DNA of 64,000 nt from Corynebacterium sp. 21KM1197 (GTDB lineage: Bacteria > Actinomycetota > Actinomycetes > Mycobacteriales > Mycobacteriaceae), in the NCBI RefSeq assembly GCF_033783015.1, contig NZ_CP123907.1, positions 372,001-436,000 on the forward strand. The letters are read 5' to 3'. The notes below the pieces were generated by a model. It saw only the letters and a program-made list of their open reading frames with translations. It searched no databases and had not been told where the DNA came from. The position numbers were made by a program, and so were the translations under genes. Below, piece after piece: positions 55,131 to 64,000 of the stretch (positions are counted from its first letter, which is position 1; the number at the start of each line of letters is the position of its first letter).

Positions 55131-55694
55131 GTGAGCGAAGCTGAACAAGAATTACAGGCGCTCGTACCCGCTGCGGTGACGGGGGATCGCGCCGCCTTGC
55201 AGCGAATCCTGGAGATCATTCACCCGCTTGTGCTGCGGTACGTGCGGGCCCGGATCAGCAACGGGCGCATCCCCGGGGCCGATGACATCGCTCAGGACGC
55301 CTGCCTGGCGGTGGTCCATTCCATCGAGCGGTACACCGATCGCGGGCGGCCCTTCATGGCCTACGTGTACGGGGTGGTCAGTAACAAGGTCGCGGACGCG
55401 CGCCGTGCTTATGTCCGCGATCAATCCCACCTCACCGACGAGGTCCCCGATTCCGCATCCAGGGAGGCGAATCCCGAGGAAGAAGCGCTGGTCACGGACG
55501 GTAGTAACAGAGTGCGCCGACTTCTCGATTCACTTAGCGAGAGATCACGCGAGATCATTACTTTGCGCGTGCTCGTGGGACTATCAGCAGAGGAAACCGC
55601 AGACATGGTAGGCAGCACCCCCGGTGCCGTGCGGGTGGCGCAGCACCGGGCACTGGCGAGCCTGCGCAAGGCAGTAGAAGAAGGAGAGCGATAA
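55131..55694 (+). CDS. sigD: ECF-type RNA polymerase sigma factor SigD
   Basis: SigD directs transcription of cell-envelope genes in corynebacteria and is held by the anti-sigma factor RsdA. The 187-aa protein has region 2 (HPLVLRYVRARISNGR, DDIAQDACLAVVHSIERY, and GRPFMAYVYGVVSNKVADARR as landmarks). Region 4 (LSERSREIITLRVLVGLSAEETAD, then TPGAVRVAQHRALASLRKA) follows. GTG 55131 is the likely start, as the residues before VSEAEQELQALV are not typical. The stop overlaps rsdA (TAATG). Confidence 0.88.
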   Translation: MSEAEQELQALVPAAVTGDRAALQRILEIIHPLVLRYVRARISNGRIPGADDIAQDACLAVVHSIERYTDRGRPFMAYVYGVVSNKVADARRAYVRDQSHLTDEVPDSASREANPEEEALVTDGSNRVRRLLDSLSERSREIITLRVLVGLSAEETADMVGSTPGAVRVAQHRALASLRKAVEEGER

Positions 55695-56571
55695 TGAGCG
55701 AGCCTCGTGAACAGCGCGAGCTAGAGTTCAGCGATGCCCTCCTCACGGAACTGTCGCAGGGGATCGACCGCAGCGGGGGCACCGACCCCCTGGCCGGGAT
55801 GCTGCTGGAACTGCGTAGCGACGTCGATAAGCCCATGCCCGAACCCCCGCTTCTACAAGCGCAGGTGATAGACATGCGCTCCCGACGCCGCGTGGGCCCC
55901 TCTTTGCCGGTTTGGTGGGTGCGGCCGCCGCGACGCTCGTGATCGCGGGTAGCGGCGCGGTGCTGCTCAACGCCGGGCCTGATTCCCCTCTGTACGGGCT
56001 TTCCACCACGCTGTTCCCCCGTCAGGATTCTGCGCCCGATGTGGTGGAACTGGCCGGAACCTTAGAGGAGATGAACAGCCTGGCCGAGCGCGGGGACATG
56101 GACGGCGTGCGCCTGCTCATTGAACAGGCGCGGCTCATGGCCAAGGATATGGAGGTGGCTTCCCGCGCGGCCAGCAACGGCGCGCCGGTGGGAGACTCCG
56201 CTTCCTCGTCTGGTAACGCCGCGCGCGGGACTAAGGAAACGACAGTGACGGTGACCACCACCGTTCCGGGTGCTCCGCAACCGGCCCCGGGACAGGAGGG
56301 CCAGCAGGCTCCCCATGCCCCGGCCGCTAACCACAGCGAGCGCCCCGCAGCAGATCCCCAGGCCACGATCACGGAGACCCAAACGGTGACGGTGACCGCC
56401 ACCGTCACCGTCGTCCAGGAGCAGGGCACCGGCGGCCCCGTGGAGGCCGGGACGGGGGTGCCGTATTCCGAGCCCACGGCCGCCGCCGTGAATCCCGCGC
56501 AGGAGAGCCCCACGCTGGCAGGGTTGGTGCAGGAAGATAGCGGTGCGCAGGCGGAGGGCGCGGGGGAGTAG
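55694..56571 (+). pseudogene. rsdA: Anti-sigma-D factor RsdA, split by a -1 frameshift
   Basis: RsdA is a membrane anti-sigma factor whose N-terminal part binds SigD. Frame one (55694-55942, 82 aa) carries the binding region: EFSDALLTELSQGID, DPLAGMLLELRSDVDKPMP and IDMRSRRRVGP. The membrane helix and the rest (GLVGAAAATLVIAGSGAVLL, then GPDSPLYGL) continue only in the -1 frame and stop at 56571. The switch falls on GTG GGC CCC (55892-55900), where GGGCCCC fits the slippery X XXY YYZ pattern. A lost base or error would look the same. The C-terminal half is Pro/Ala/Thr-rich. Confidence 0.75.
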
Positions 56572-56594
56572 CCCCGAGTTTTTGCTACCTCTCT

Positions 56595-56966
56595 TTACCG
56601 CTCTCGCAACCCGTCGAGATAGCCCAGGGCGTAGTCCCACGGCACGTAGGCATGGACGTCGGGCGCGGCACCGGGCTCGTGCACGGGGCTGAGGGTGTTT
56701 TCCAGGGTGGCGCGCATGTTGGCGGCCAGGATGTCCCAACTGAAGTAGTGGTTTTCCTCGCAGTCCTCGCAGAAGAAAAAGATTCCCAGGATTCCCTTGG
56801 GGCCGAGCACGGCCTTGAACTCCTGCACCAGTGCGAGGTCGCGTTCGATGCCGGCGCGTTCTTCGTCGGTCAGCGGCGGCATGGGTTCGTCTCCACCGAG
56901 GAACGAGGCGGGGTCGTTCGGATCATCGGCAAAGGGATCAAGCGGCATCTGAGAGTCGAAGTTCAC
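56595..56966 (-). CDS. DUF5319-like conserved actinobacterial protein
   Basis: The 123-aa acidic protein starts near MPLDPFADDPNDPASFLGG and has a CxxC motif in FFCEDCEENHYFSWDIL, suggesting metal or redox chemistry, followed by a helix (ANMRATLENTL). An orthologue lies at this position next to guaB in C. glutamicum (cg0698). GTG 56966 is 7 nt after a TAGGAT box on the minus strand. A possible shorter start is Met at 56948. It converges on rsdA. Function is unknown. Confidence 0.75.
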   Translation of the reverse strand: MNFDSQMPLDPFADDPNDPASFLGGDEPMPPLTDEERAGIERDLALVQEFKAVLGPKGILGIFFFCEDCEENHYFSWDILAANMRATLENTLSPVHEPGAAPDVHAYVPWDYALGYLDGLRER

Positions 56967-57100
56967 ACCGCCGATCCTATGATTAGCCCCCACATGCTGG
57001 CAATTCTTCCCCGTTACCCTGGCGTGGAAGATCTGGTTAGAGTAGGTGGTTAAAGTAAGGGAAAGGCGTACACCCTGCGGGGCAGGCACATCAACAGTGA

Positions 57101-58630
<1,530 letters not shown>

Positions 58631-58654
58631 GCATCAGGAGATCTGAGTACCCCC

Positions 58655-59797
58655 ATGCGCGATTACGTTGAGATTGGTATTGGGCGCGAGGCGCGCCGCA
58701 CGTACCGCCTAGAGGACGTATCCATCATTCCCTCGCGGCGCACCCGCTCCTCCAAGAACGTGGACACCACCTGGAATATCGACGCCTATACGTTTGATAT
58801 TCCGGTGATGTCTCACCCCACGGACGCTCTGGCTACCCCGGAGTTCGTGATGGAGATGAGCCGCCAGGGGGGCATGGGGGTTATCAACGCCGAGGGGCTG
58901 TGGGGCCGCCACGCTGATCTGGAGGGCGCGATCCAGCGCGTGATCGACGCCGCCGATAATGACGCCGGGCTGGTCTCCGCCGAGGCCACCCGCGTGCTCC
59001 AGGAACTCCACGCCGCGCCGGTGGACGAGGATCTGCTCACCGAGCGAATCCGGGCCGTGCGCGCGGAGGGAGCCACGGTGGCGGTGCGGGTTTCCCCCCA
59101 AAACGCCCGTGAACTCGCCCCCACGGTGATCGCCGCCGGGGCGGAACTCCTCATCATTCAGGGCACCATGATCTCCGCCGAGCACGTGGCCGAGGGTGGG
59201 GAACCGCTGAACCTCAAGGACTTCATCGGTTCCCTCGATGTGCCCGTTATCGCGGGCGGCGTGACGGACTACACTACCGCCATGCACCTCATGCGCACGG
59301 GAGCGGCCGGGATCATCGTGGGCGGTGGGGTGAATACCAACGGCCTGGCGCTGGGAATCGAATCCGCCATGGCCACCGCCATCGCGGACGTGGCCGCCGC
59401 ACGCCGGGACTACCTGGATGAAACGGGCGGGCGCTACGTGCACATTCTGGCCGATGGGGAACTGGAAACCTCCGGCGATGTGGTCAAGGCCATCGCCTGT
59501 GGCGCGGATGCGGTAGTGCTGGGCACGCTGCTCGCCCCGGCCGCGGAGGCGGGGGGCAAGGGCTACTTCTGGCCACCCACGGCCGCGCACCCGCGCTTCC
59601 CCCGTGGTTTTGTGGCCGAGGCCTACGAGTTTTCCTCCAGCGAGGAGCGGCCGAGCCTGGCGGAGATCCTGCACGGTCCCTCCCGGGAGGCGATGGGGCT
59701 GCACAACATCGTGGGTGGTTTGTGCCGGGCGATGGCCAAGTGCGGATACACCGATCTGAAGTCCTTTCAAAAGGTGGGGCTCTCCGTAGCGGGGTAG
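58655..59797 (+). CDS. guaB3: GuaB3 family IMPDH-related protein
   Basis: The 380-aa protein keeps the IMPDH barrel (RDYVEIGIGREARRTYRLEDVSIIPSRRTRSS as landmark, then AGGVTDYTTAMHLMRTGAAG and IIVGGGVNTNGLALG). It lacks the CBS domains and the GSxCxTR catalytic loop. It belongs to the GuaB3 group found beside guaB in actinobacteria. Some members have been reported to act as GMP reductases, so it may return GMP to IMP here. guaA follows after an intervening broken gene. Confidence 0.88.
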   Translation: MRDYVEIGIGREARRTYRLEDVSIIPSRRTRSSKNVDTTWNIDAYTFDIPVMSHPTDALATPEFVMEMSRQGGMGVINAEGLWGRHADLEGAIQRVIDAADNDAGLVSAEATRVLQELHAAPVDEDLLTERIRAVRAEGATVAVRVSPQNARELAPTVIAAGAELLIIQGTMISAEHVAEGGEPLNLKDFIGSLDVPVIAGGVTDYTTAMHLMRTGAAGIIVGGGVNTNGLALGIESAMATAIADVAAARRDYLDETGGRYVHILADGELETSGDVVKAIACGADAVVLGTLLAPAAEAGGKGYFWPPTAAHPRFPRGFVAEAYEFSSSEERPSLAEILHGPSREAMGLHNIVGGLCRAMAKCGYTDLKSFQKVGLSVAG

Positions 59798-59816
59798 CGA
59801 GAAACTAAGGGGGATA

Positions 59817-60619
59817 GTGATAGTTCAGGGGGAGAGGATGGTTCTGCCGGAGCCATCCTTTTTGCGGAAAATCGCGGGGATAAGGCCCGTGTGGGTGGAA
59901 TTGCTCGGGGTGCTGGGGAGCGTTTTGCTGGCGGCGGCCTCCTTTGTACAGGGAGGTTGGCGAACGGGGTTCTTTGGGTTGGGGGTGGTGTGCGTTGTGG
60001 GGAGTGTGATACTCCGTGCTTACCAGGAATCTCGGAAGAGGCGTGAACGCGAATTGTGGGATAAAACTCAGATGGATCGATCTAAGAACCTGATGAGTAA
60101 TCTAAATATGGTGGTGATTCGGGTAAATGCGGCGATGAATGTTGCGGGGAAGCGGGAACGTCAAGAGCATTTGCATGGGGTGCGCATGATGATATTAGGG
60201 CTGGCGGGGAACTTGATAGGAGGAGATCAAGGGGTGCGGGTAAGTTACTTTCAGGTAGAGAGTCCCGGGGTGCGGCGCTTGGTGGCGCCGGAGTGGGGCG
60301 TTATGGGGAATGTGGCGAGGCCTTCTAGGAGAGTGTTTACCATTCGGGATAAGAGTTTAATCTTGGCTTTGAGAGGGGAGGGAAGATTGGTGGGCGATAC
60401 ACAGAGTCTGTCCGATGATGAGGGAAATCAGTTGAGGTATGGCACTTTTGCAGTGGCTCCGGTTTTGCGGGTAATTGTCTTTACGGTTTGCTGACTGTTG
60501 ATGCTGAGGCTCCGGGAAGCCTCAGTCAAGTAGACCAAGAGGTCTTGGTTAATTTAGCTTCTGCCTTGGCCGTGACGTTTGTAGGGCAGAAGGAGGTCGC
60601 CTGTGTGGATATGACCTAG
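59817..60619 (+). pseudogene. Membrane + GAF-like gene, broken by a one-base deletion
   Basis: From GTG 59817 the frame encodes two membrane helices (VWVELLGVLGSVLLAAASF and GLGVVCVVGSVILR, residues about 28-65). A charged helical stretch and a domain resembling the first part of a GAF fold follow, then a stop at 60494. In the -1 frame from 60470 the GAF-like end continues (NCLYGLLTVDAEAPGSLS, VDQEVLVNLASALAV) to a TAG at 60617-60619. A missing G near 60469-60471 explains it. The region is poorer in GC than its neighbours. Intact length would be about 267 aa. Confidence 0.65.
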
Positions 60620-60674
60620 GTGTCCTGTTCCGGGTAGGGTTGGCTGAGGAACGAGGGATTTGGAGGGGATCCGC

Positions 60675-60860
60675 ATGATCAGTGAAACCGCCGTGAACAG
60701 AACTTTTGACGCTACATACTCGGAGCGCTTCCGCCTGCTTGAGTCCGATCCTGAGCGGTATTTTCGTGAGTATCCGGTGAAGCCGCTGCGGGCCGCCGGG
60801 GCTGTTGAAAAAACGGGGAAGAAGCGGGGGCTTCGGCGCTTGTTTCCCGGGCTGGGATAA
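60675..60860 (+). CDS. Small hypothetical protein
   Basis: A 61-aa charged protein: ISETAVNRTFDATYSERF, then LLESDPERYFREYPVKP and a basic end GKKRGLRRLFPGLG. GGAGGGGATCCGC before the ATG is a good ribosome-binding site, and the ATG at 60675 is preferred to 60660. Family and function are not known. It lies 30 nt before guaA. Confidence 0.5.
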   Translation: MISETAVNRTFDATYSERFRLLESDPERYFREYPVKPLRAAGAVEKTGKKRGLRRLFPGLG

Positions 60861-60876
60861 CCCGCTACCCCTCGGG

Positions 60877-60882
60877 TAGGCT
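60877..60882 (+). promoter_or_regulatory. -10 box of guaA
   Basis: TAGGCT ends 8 nt before the GTG at 60891. It overlaps a small inverted repeat (CTACCC with GGGTAG, 60865-60879) that could be an operator. The arrangement supports a leaderless guaA mRNA. Confidence 0.4.
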
Positions 60883-60890
60883 TGTGGGCT

Positions 60891-62459
60891 GTGACTGAAG
60901 CGCAGCAGACTCATCTTCCCAGCCCTGTCCTCGTCGTTGATTTCGGTGCTCAGTACGCGCAGCTCATCGCGCGGCGCGTGCGCGAGGCCCGCATGTACTC
61001 CGAGGTGGTGCCGCACACCATCACGGCGCAGGAGGTGCGGGAAAAGAACCCGGCTGCCCTTATTCTTTCCGGTGGTCCTTCCTCCGTGTACGCGGAGGGG
61101 GCGCCCTCCCTTGATCCCGAGGTGTTTGACCTGGGCCTGCCGGTCTTTGGTATTTGCTACGGCTTCCAGTTGATGACCAACGCCCTGGGCGGCGAGGTGG
61201 CCGCCACGGGGCAGCGCGAGTATGGCCGCACGGACATGCAGGTATCCGGGGGTTCCCTGCACCGCGAGTTTGAGGCCACGCATAAGGTATGGATGAGCCA
61301 CGGCGATTCCGTCTCCCAGGCCCCGGAGGGCTTCGAGGTCACCGCCACCACGGCGGGTGCCCCGGTGGCGGCCTTTGAGAACTCGACCAAGCGCATGGCC
61401 GGTGTGCAGTACCACCCGGAGGTGCTGCATTCCCCGCACGGGCAGGAGGTGCTCACGCGCTTCCTCACGGAGATCGCCGGGTTGCCGCAGAACTGGACGC
61501 CGGAGAACATCGCGGAGCAGTTGATTGACTCCGTGCGTGAGCAGGTTGGCCCCGAGGGTCGTGCGATCTGCGGCCTTTCCGGTGGTGTGGATTCCGCCGT
61601 GGCCGCGGCCTTGGTGCAGCGCGCCATCGGGGATCGCTTGACCTGCATCTTTGTGGATCACGGCCTGCTGCGCCAGGGTGAGCGCGAGCAGGTGGAAAAG
61701 GACTTCGTGGCCTCCACCGGGGCGCGCCTGGTCACGATGGACGAGCGCGCGGCCTTCCTGGATAAGTTGTCTGGGGTGAGCGAGCCGGAGGCCAAGCGCA
61801 AGGCGATTGGCGCGGAGTTCATTCGTTCCTTCGAGCGCGCCGTGGCCGGTGTGCTGGAGGGCGAGCAGGTGGACTTCCTGGTGCAGGGCACCCTGTACCC
61901 GGACGTGGTGGAGTCCGGTGGCGGCACCGGCACGGCCAATATCAAGAGCCACCACAACGTGGGCGGGCTTCCTGACGACGTGGAGTTCACCCTGGTGGAG
62001 CCCCTGCGGCTCCTTTTCAAGGACGAGGTGCGCGCGGTGGGCCGGGAGTTGGGCCTGCCGGAGGAGATCGTGAATCGCCAGCCCTTCCCCGGCCCCGGCC
62101 TGGGCATCCGCATCATCGGTGAGGTCACCCAGGAGCGCCTGGATATTCTGCGCGCCGCGGACGCAATCGCCCGCGAGGAACTCACCAAGGCGGGGCTAGA
62201 TGAGCAGATCTGGCAGTGCCCGGTGGTTTTGCTTGCCGACGTCCGCTCGGTGGGCGTGCAGGGCGACGGCCGCACCTATGGTCACCCCATCGTGCTGCGT
62301 CCGGTGGCCTCCGAGGACGCCATGACGGCGGACTGGGTGCGTGTACCCTATGAGGTGTTGGAAGTGATCTCCACGCGAATCACCAACGAGGTGGCGGAGG
62401 TTAATCGCGTGGTTCTGGATGTGACCTCCAAGCCACCGGCAACGATTGAGTGGGAGTAA
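60891..62459 (+). CDS. guaA: GMP synthase (glutamine-hydrolysing)
   Basis: GuaA converts XMP to GMP. The 522-aa protein has an N-terminal glutamine amidotransferase ([19 protein letters not shown], the catalytic Cys in VFGICYGFQ, His-Glu in QYHPEVLHS). The ATP pyrophosphatase P-loop [14 protein letters not shown] lies near residue 228, with [14 protein letters not shown]. The C-terminal dimer domain contains [20 protein letters not shown] and ends PATIEWE. It completes guaB-guaB3-guaA. Confidence 0.97.
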   Translation: MTEAQQTHLPSPVLVVDFGAQYAQLIARRVREARMYSEVVPHTITAQEVREKNPAALILSGGPSSVYAEGAPSLDPEVFDLGLPVFGICYGFQLMTNALGGEVAATGQREYGRTDMQVSGGSLHREFEATHKVWMSHGDSVSQAPEGFEVTATTAGAPVAAFENSTKRMAGVQYHPEVLHSPHGQEVLTRFLTEIAGLPQNWTPENIAEQLIDSVREQVGPEGRAICGLSGGVDSAVAAALVQRAIGDRLTCIFVDHGLLRQGEREQVEKDFVASTGARLVTMDERAAFLDKLSGVSEPEAKRKAIGAEFIRSFERAVAGVLEGEQVDFLVQGTLYPDVVESGGGTGTANIKSHHNVGGLPDDVEFTLVEPLRLLFKDEVRAVGRELGLPEEIVNRQPFPGPGLGIRIIGEVTQERLDILRAADAIAREELTKAGLDEQIWQCPVVLLADVRSVGVQGDGRTYGHPIVLRPVASEDAMTADWVRVPYEVLEVISTRITNEVAEVNRVVLDVTSKPPATIEWE

Positions 62460-62462
62460 ACC

Positions 62463-62924
62463 ATGAAGTTGGCGGAAGCCCTGGCGGAACGGGCCGAGGC
62501 GCAGCGCCGGTACTTTCAGTTGAAGGAACGCCTTTCCCTCGTGGCACGAGTGCAGGAGGGGGAGGAACCCGATGAGAATCCGGTGGAGTTGCTGGCTGAG
62601 GCCGAGCAACTCATGGATCGCCTCACCTGGTTGATCCGCAGGATCAACGCCACCAATACGGCCACCGCCTTTGATGGGGAGAACACACTGACCGACGCCA
62701 TTGCGCGCCGGGACGCGGCCTTTGCCCGCCGCGATTTATACGCGGACTTGGCTAAGGCGGCGAGCACCCGCCAGGATCGCTATTCCCGCAGCGAGATCCG
62801 CTACGTGTCCAGCATGAGCGTGGTGGAGTTGCGGAAGAAGATGGACGAGGCGGCTAAGGAATACCGCCAGTGGGATACCGCTATTCAGCAGTTGAACTGG
62901 AGCACGGATTTGATAGAGCGCTAA
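62463..62924 (+). CDS. DIP1984 family protein
   Basis: The 153-aa protein is wholly helical: MKLAEALAERAEAQRRYFQLKERL as landmark, then NPVELLAEAEQLMDRLTWLIRRIN, NTATAFDGENTLTDAIARRD, and a coiled C-terminal helix. This matches the DIP1984 family first seen in C. diphtheriae, sometimes called septicolysin. The function is unproven. It starts 3 nt after guaA and is probably cotranscribed with it. TGGGAGTAAACC precedes the ATG. Confidence 0.82.
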   Translation: MKLAEALAERAEAQRRYFQLKERLSLVARVQEGEEPDENPVELLAEAEQLMDRLTWLIRRINATNTATAFDGENTLTDAIARRDAAFARRDLYADLAKAASTRQDRYSRSEIRYVSSMSVVELRKKMDEAAKEYRQWDTAIQQLNWSTDLIER

Positions 62925-63182
62925 AGCCGGAAGCAGGTAGCTTAATTCCGGAAGCGCCAGCGAGTATCATGGCTGTGGCCGCGCAGCCTCATCAACGCGG
63001 CACTCTCAGTGGCAACCCAAGGGGCATATGGGAATCCGGTTCGAGTCCGGCTATACGGATCAGGCCCACCATAGTGCACAGGGGTACGCTTCACGGAGAA
63101 TTGAGTATTACCGGATACTGGGGCGCTTCCAGGGAATGAGTGAGGGCGGGTTAGGGGATCTTCTGGCGTAGGGTGGGGTGCT
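62925..63182. other. Gap without a supported gene
   Basis: These 258 nt contain a short T-arm-like sequence (CCGGTTCGAGTCCGG, 63036-63050) but no acceptor or anticodon stem to make a tRNA. Short open frames here have no ribosome-binding site or family resemblance. It may be a decayed remnant. Confidence 0.3.
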
Positions 63183-63599
63183 ATGAGCGCATCTTTGCAA
63201 GACACAGAGGAAATGCGGGCCGTGGTGGGATGGCTGAGCGAACATGCGGCGGCTCCCGTGGGACTCGCGCAGGTATTTGCGGAACTGGGTTTGGAGGAAC
63301 TCGGCGGGAATTACACCGATACCGAGCTTCCGCATGGTGACGCCTTTTTGCTCGCCGCCGCAGTGGCGGCGGTGGCGGCCAGGGCAAAGAAGAATAGCGA
63401 TACAGTAGATCTCTCCGAGTGGAATTATTCCGTACAGGTCACGCTGCACAGTGACGTTCCTCGGCTCACGCAACTGGCCACGGCGATGAAGTACTTTGCC
63501 CTTGATCCCGAGGAACACCGGGTGGCCCAGCGCTGGGGCGAAGATACCGTGACCGCCCTGGCCGATGAGGCGGAAGCCCTGCGGGGACGGCTGGATTAG
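63183..63599 (+). CDS. Hypothetical protein
   Basis: A 138-aa soluble acidic protein: TEEMRAVVGWLSEHAAAPV, GLAQVFAELGLEELGGNYTDT, an Ala-rich helix AFLLAAAVAAVAARAKK, and LADEAEALRGRLD at the end. No domain is recognised. The next gene's ATG follows its stop by 1 nt, so they are coupled. Confidence 0.55.
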   Translation: MSASLQDTEEMRAVVGWLSEHAAAPVGLAQVFAELGLEELGGNYTDTELPHGDAFLLAAAVAAVAARAKKNSDTVDLSEWNYSVQVTLHSDVPRLTQLATAMKYFALDPEEHRVAQRWGEDTVTALADEAEALRGRLD

Positions 63600-63600
63600 G

Positions 63601-63801
63601 ATGAAGAAATTTCAGGTGGAGCCAGGGCGGGCCGTGCTCTTTTCCTTCATCTTTAGCGTCATCGTTATCTTGCAGGGGTCCGTGTCATGGGGATGGTGGT
63701 TGCCTTTGATCGTGGGCAGCGCGGGACTCTTCTATGCGGGCAACGTGTTTTACGTGTGGGCGAATAATAAGATTCGCCATCTTGTTCAGGGAGAGCGATG
63801 A
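63601..63801 (+). CDS. Small membrane protein, unknown
   Basis: The 66-aa protein has two hydrophobic segments (VLFSFIFSVIVILQGS and WWLPLIVGSAGLFYAGNVFY) and ends IRHLVQGER. ATG 63601 lies 1 nt after the preceding stop and overlaps the next gene's ATG at 63798 (ATGA), which supports an operon of small genes. Confidence 0.55.
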   Translation: MKKFQVEPGRAVLFSFIFSVIVILQGSVSWGWWLPLIVGSAGLFYAGNVFYVWANNKIRHLVQGER

Positions 63802-64000
63802 ATACGGTAAAGGTTGTTGCCGCTTATAGTGGGGGTCTTGTGCTGGGATTGCTCTGCGCGTGGCTTTCCTTGCTTTTGGGTCTACGGACTTTCCTGCCGG
63901 TGGGATTGGTGGTGTGCGCCGCGGCGATTGTTGGGCTGAGTATCGGGGTATATAAATTATCTGCTCGTAGCGTTGTTATTTCATGGTTCTGCGGCGTGAT
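63798..64000 (+). CDS. Membrane protein, cut by the window end
   Basis: The visible 67 residues begin MNTVKVVAAYSGGLVLGLL and contain two hydrophobic helices (LCAWLSLLLGL, PVGLVVCAAAIVGLSIGV). No stop is reached by 64000. The ATGA overlap with the preceding gene places it in the same operon. Function unknown. Confidence 0.5.
   Translation, partial: MNTVKVVAAYSGGLVLGLLCAWLSLLLGLRTFLPVGLVVCAAAIVGLSIGVYKLSARSVVISWFCGV

Noticed and set aside
63036..63050. tRNA T-arm-like CCGGTTCGAGTCCGG
   Set aside because: No matching acceptor, D or anticodon arm can be drawn around it, and the stem is only 4 bp and self-palindromic.
62870..63139. Open frame of 89 codons overlapping the DIP1984 gene end
   Set aside because: It overlaps a real gene out of frame, has no ribosome-binding site and shows no recognisable composition.

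Overview
The window is a chromosomal segment of a high-GC actinobacterium, almost certainly a Corynebacterium. The evidence is the actinobacterial ribosomal-protein/rpoA operon, an ESX-4-type type VII secretion locus next to rplM-rpsI-glmM, a GroEL1-type chaperonin with a histidine tail, a WhiB gene (whcA/whiB3 type) followed by sigD and rsdA, the guaB-guaB3-guaA block, and a DIP1984-family gene. Many genes have a TANNNT box about 7-8 nt before the start codon, which suggests leaderless transcripts. No tRNA, rRNA, CRISPR array, insertion sequence or prophage was seen.

Layout: 1-5.3 kb holds the end of the S10/spc ribosomal operon (rpsH, rplF, rplR, rpsE, rpmD, rplO), a small membrane protein, secY and adk. 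5.4-10.8 kb holds map, an L,D-transpeptidase and infA-rpsM-rpsK-rpsD-rpoA-rplQ. 10.8-15.0 kb holds a membrane protein, truA and a very large membrane protein. 15.2-24.8 kb is the type VII secretion locus (eccB, mycP, eccD, eccC, an Rv3446c-like gene and two WXG100 genes). 25-27.5 kb is rplM-rpsI and glmM. 27.6-30.1 kb is a three-gene cassette of unknown function that looks like a type VII substrate module, with an EspC-like small helical protein and a large Pro/Glu/Cys-rich protein. 30.1-34.8 kb holds an alpha/beta-hydrolase-fold protein lacking the usual serine, then glmS, alr and tsaE.

34.8-39 kb is an insertion of VKOR and an EfeUOB iron-uptake operon with a DtxR-like box. It separates tsaE from tsaB-rimI-tsaD (39-41.2 kb). 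41.2-46.5 kb is variable: an ABC exporter with one frame-broken permease, two orphan small genes, a GNAT acetyltransferase and a CycA-type permease. 46.6-48.6 kb is groES-groEL1 under a CIRCE operator. 48.8-54.6 kb is an insertion with a pentapeptide-like protein and an apparent maltose-type route: RpiR regulator, PTS EIICB, an EEP-fold phosphatase candidate and a GH13 alpha-glucosidase. 54.5-62.5 kb holds whcA, sigD, rsdA (frame-broken), a DUF5319-like gene, guaB, guaB3, a frame-broken membrane/GAF-like gene and guaA. 62.5-64 kb holds a DIP1984-family gene and small unknown genes, the last one cut by the window end.

Three genes (the ABC permease near 42.77 kb, rsdA near 55.9 kb and the gene at 59.8-60.6 kb) are each broken by a one-base shift. 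In rsdA the shift falls on a G GGC CCC heptamer that fits the X XXY YYZ rule for -1 frameshifting. Sequencing error, true mutation and programmed frameshifting all remain open. The best candidates for something undescribed are the cassette beside the secretion locus (27.5-30.1 kb), the rsdA frameshift, the PTS/phosphatase/glucosidase route and a dispersed 13-base repeat.
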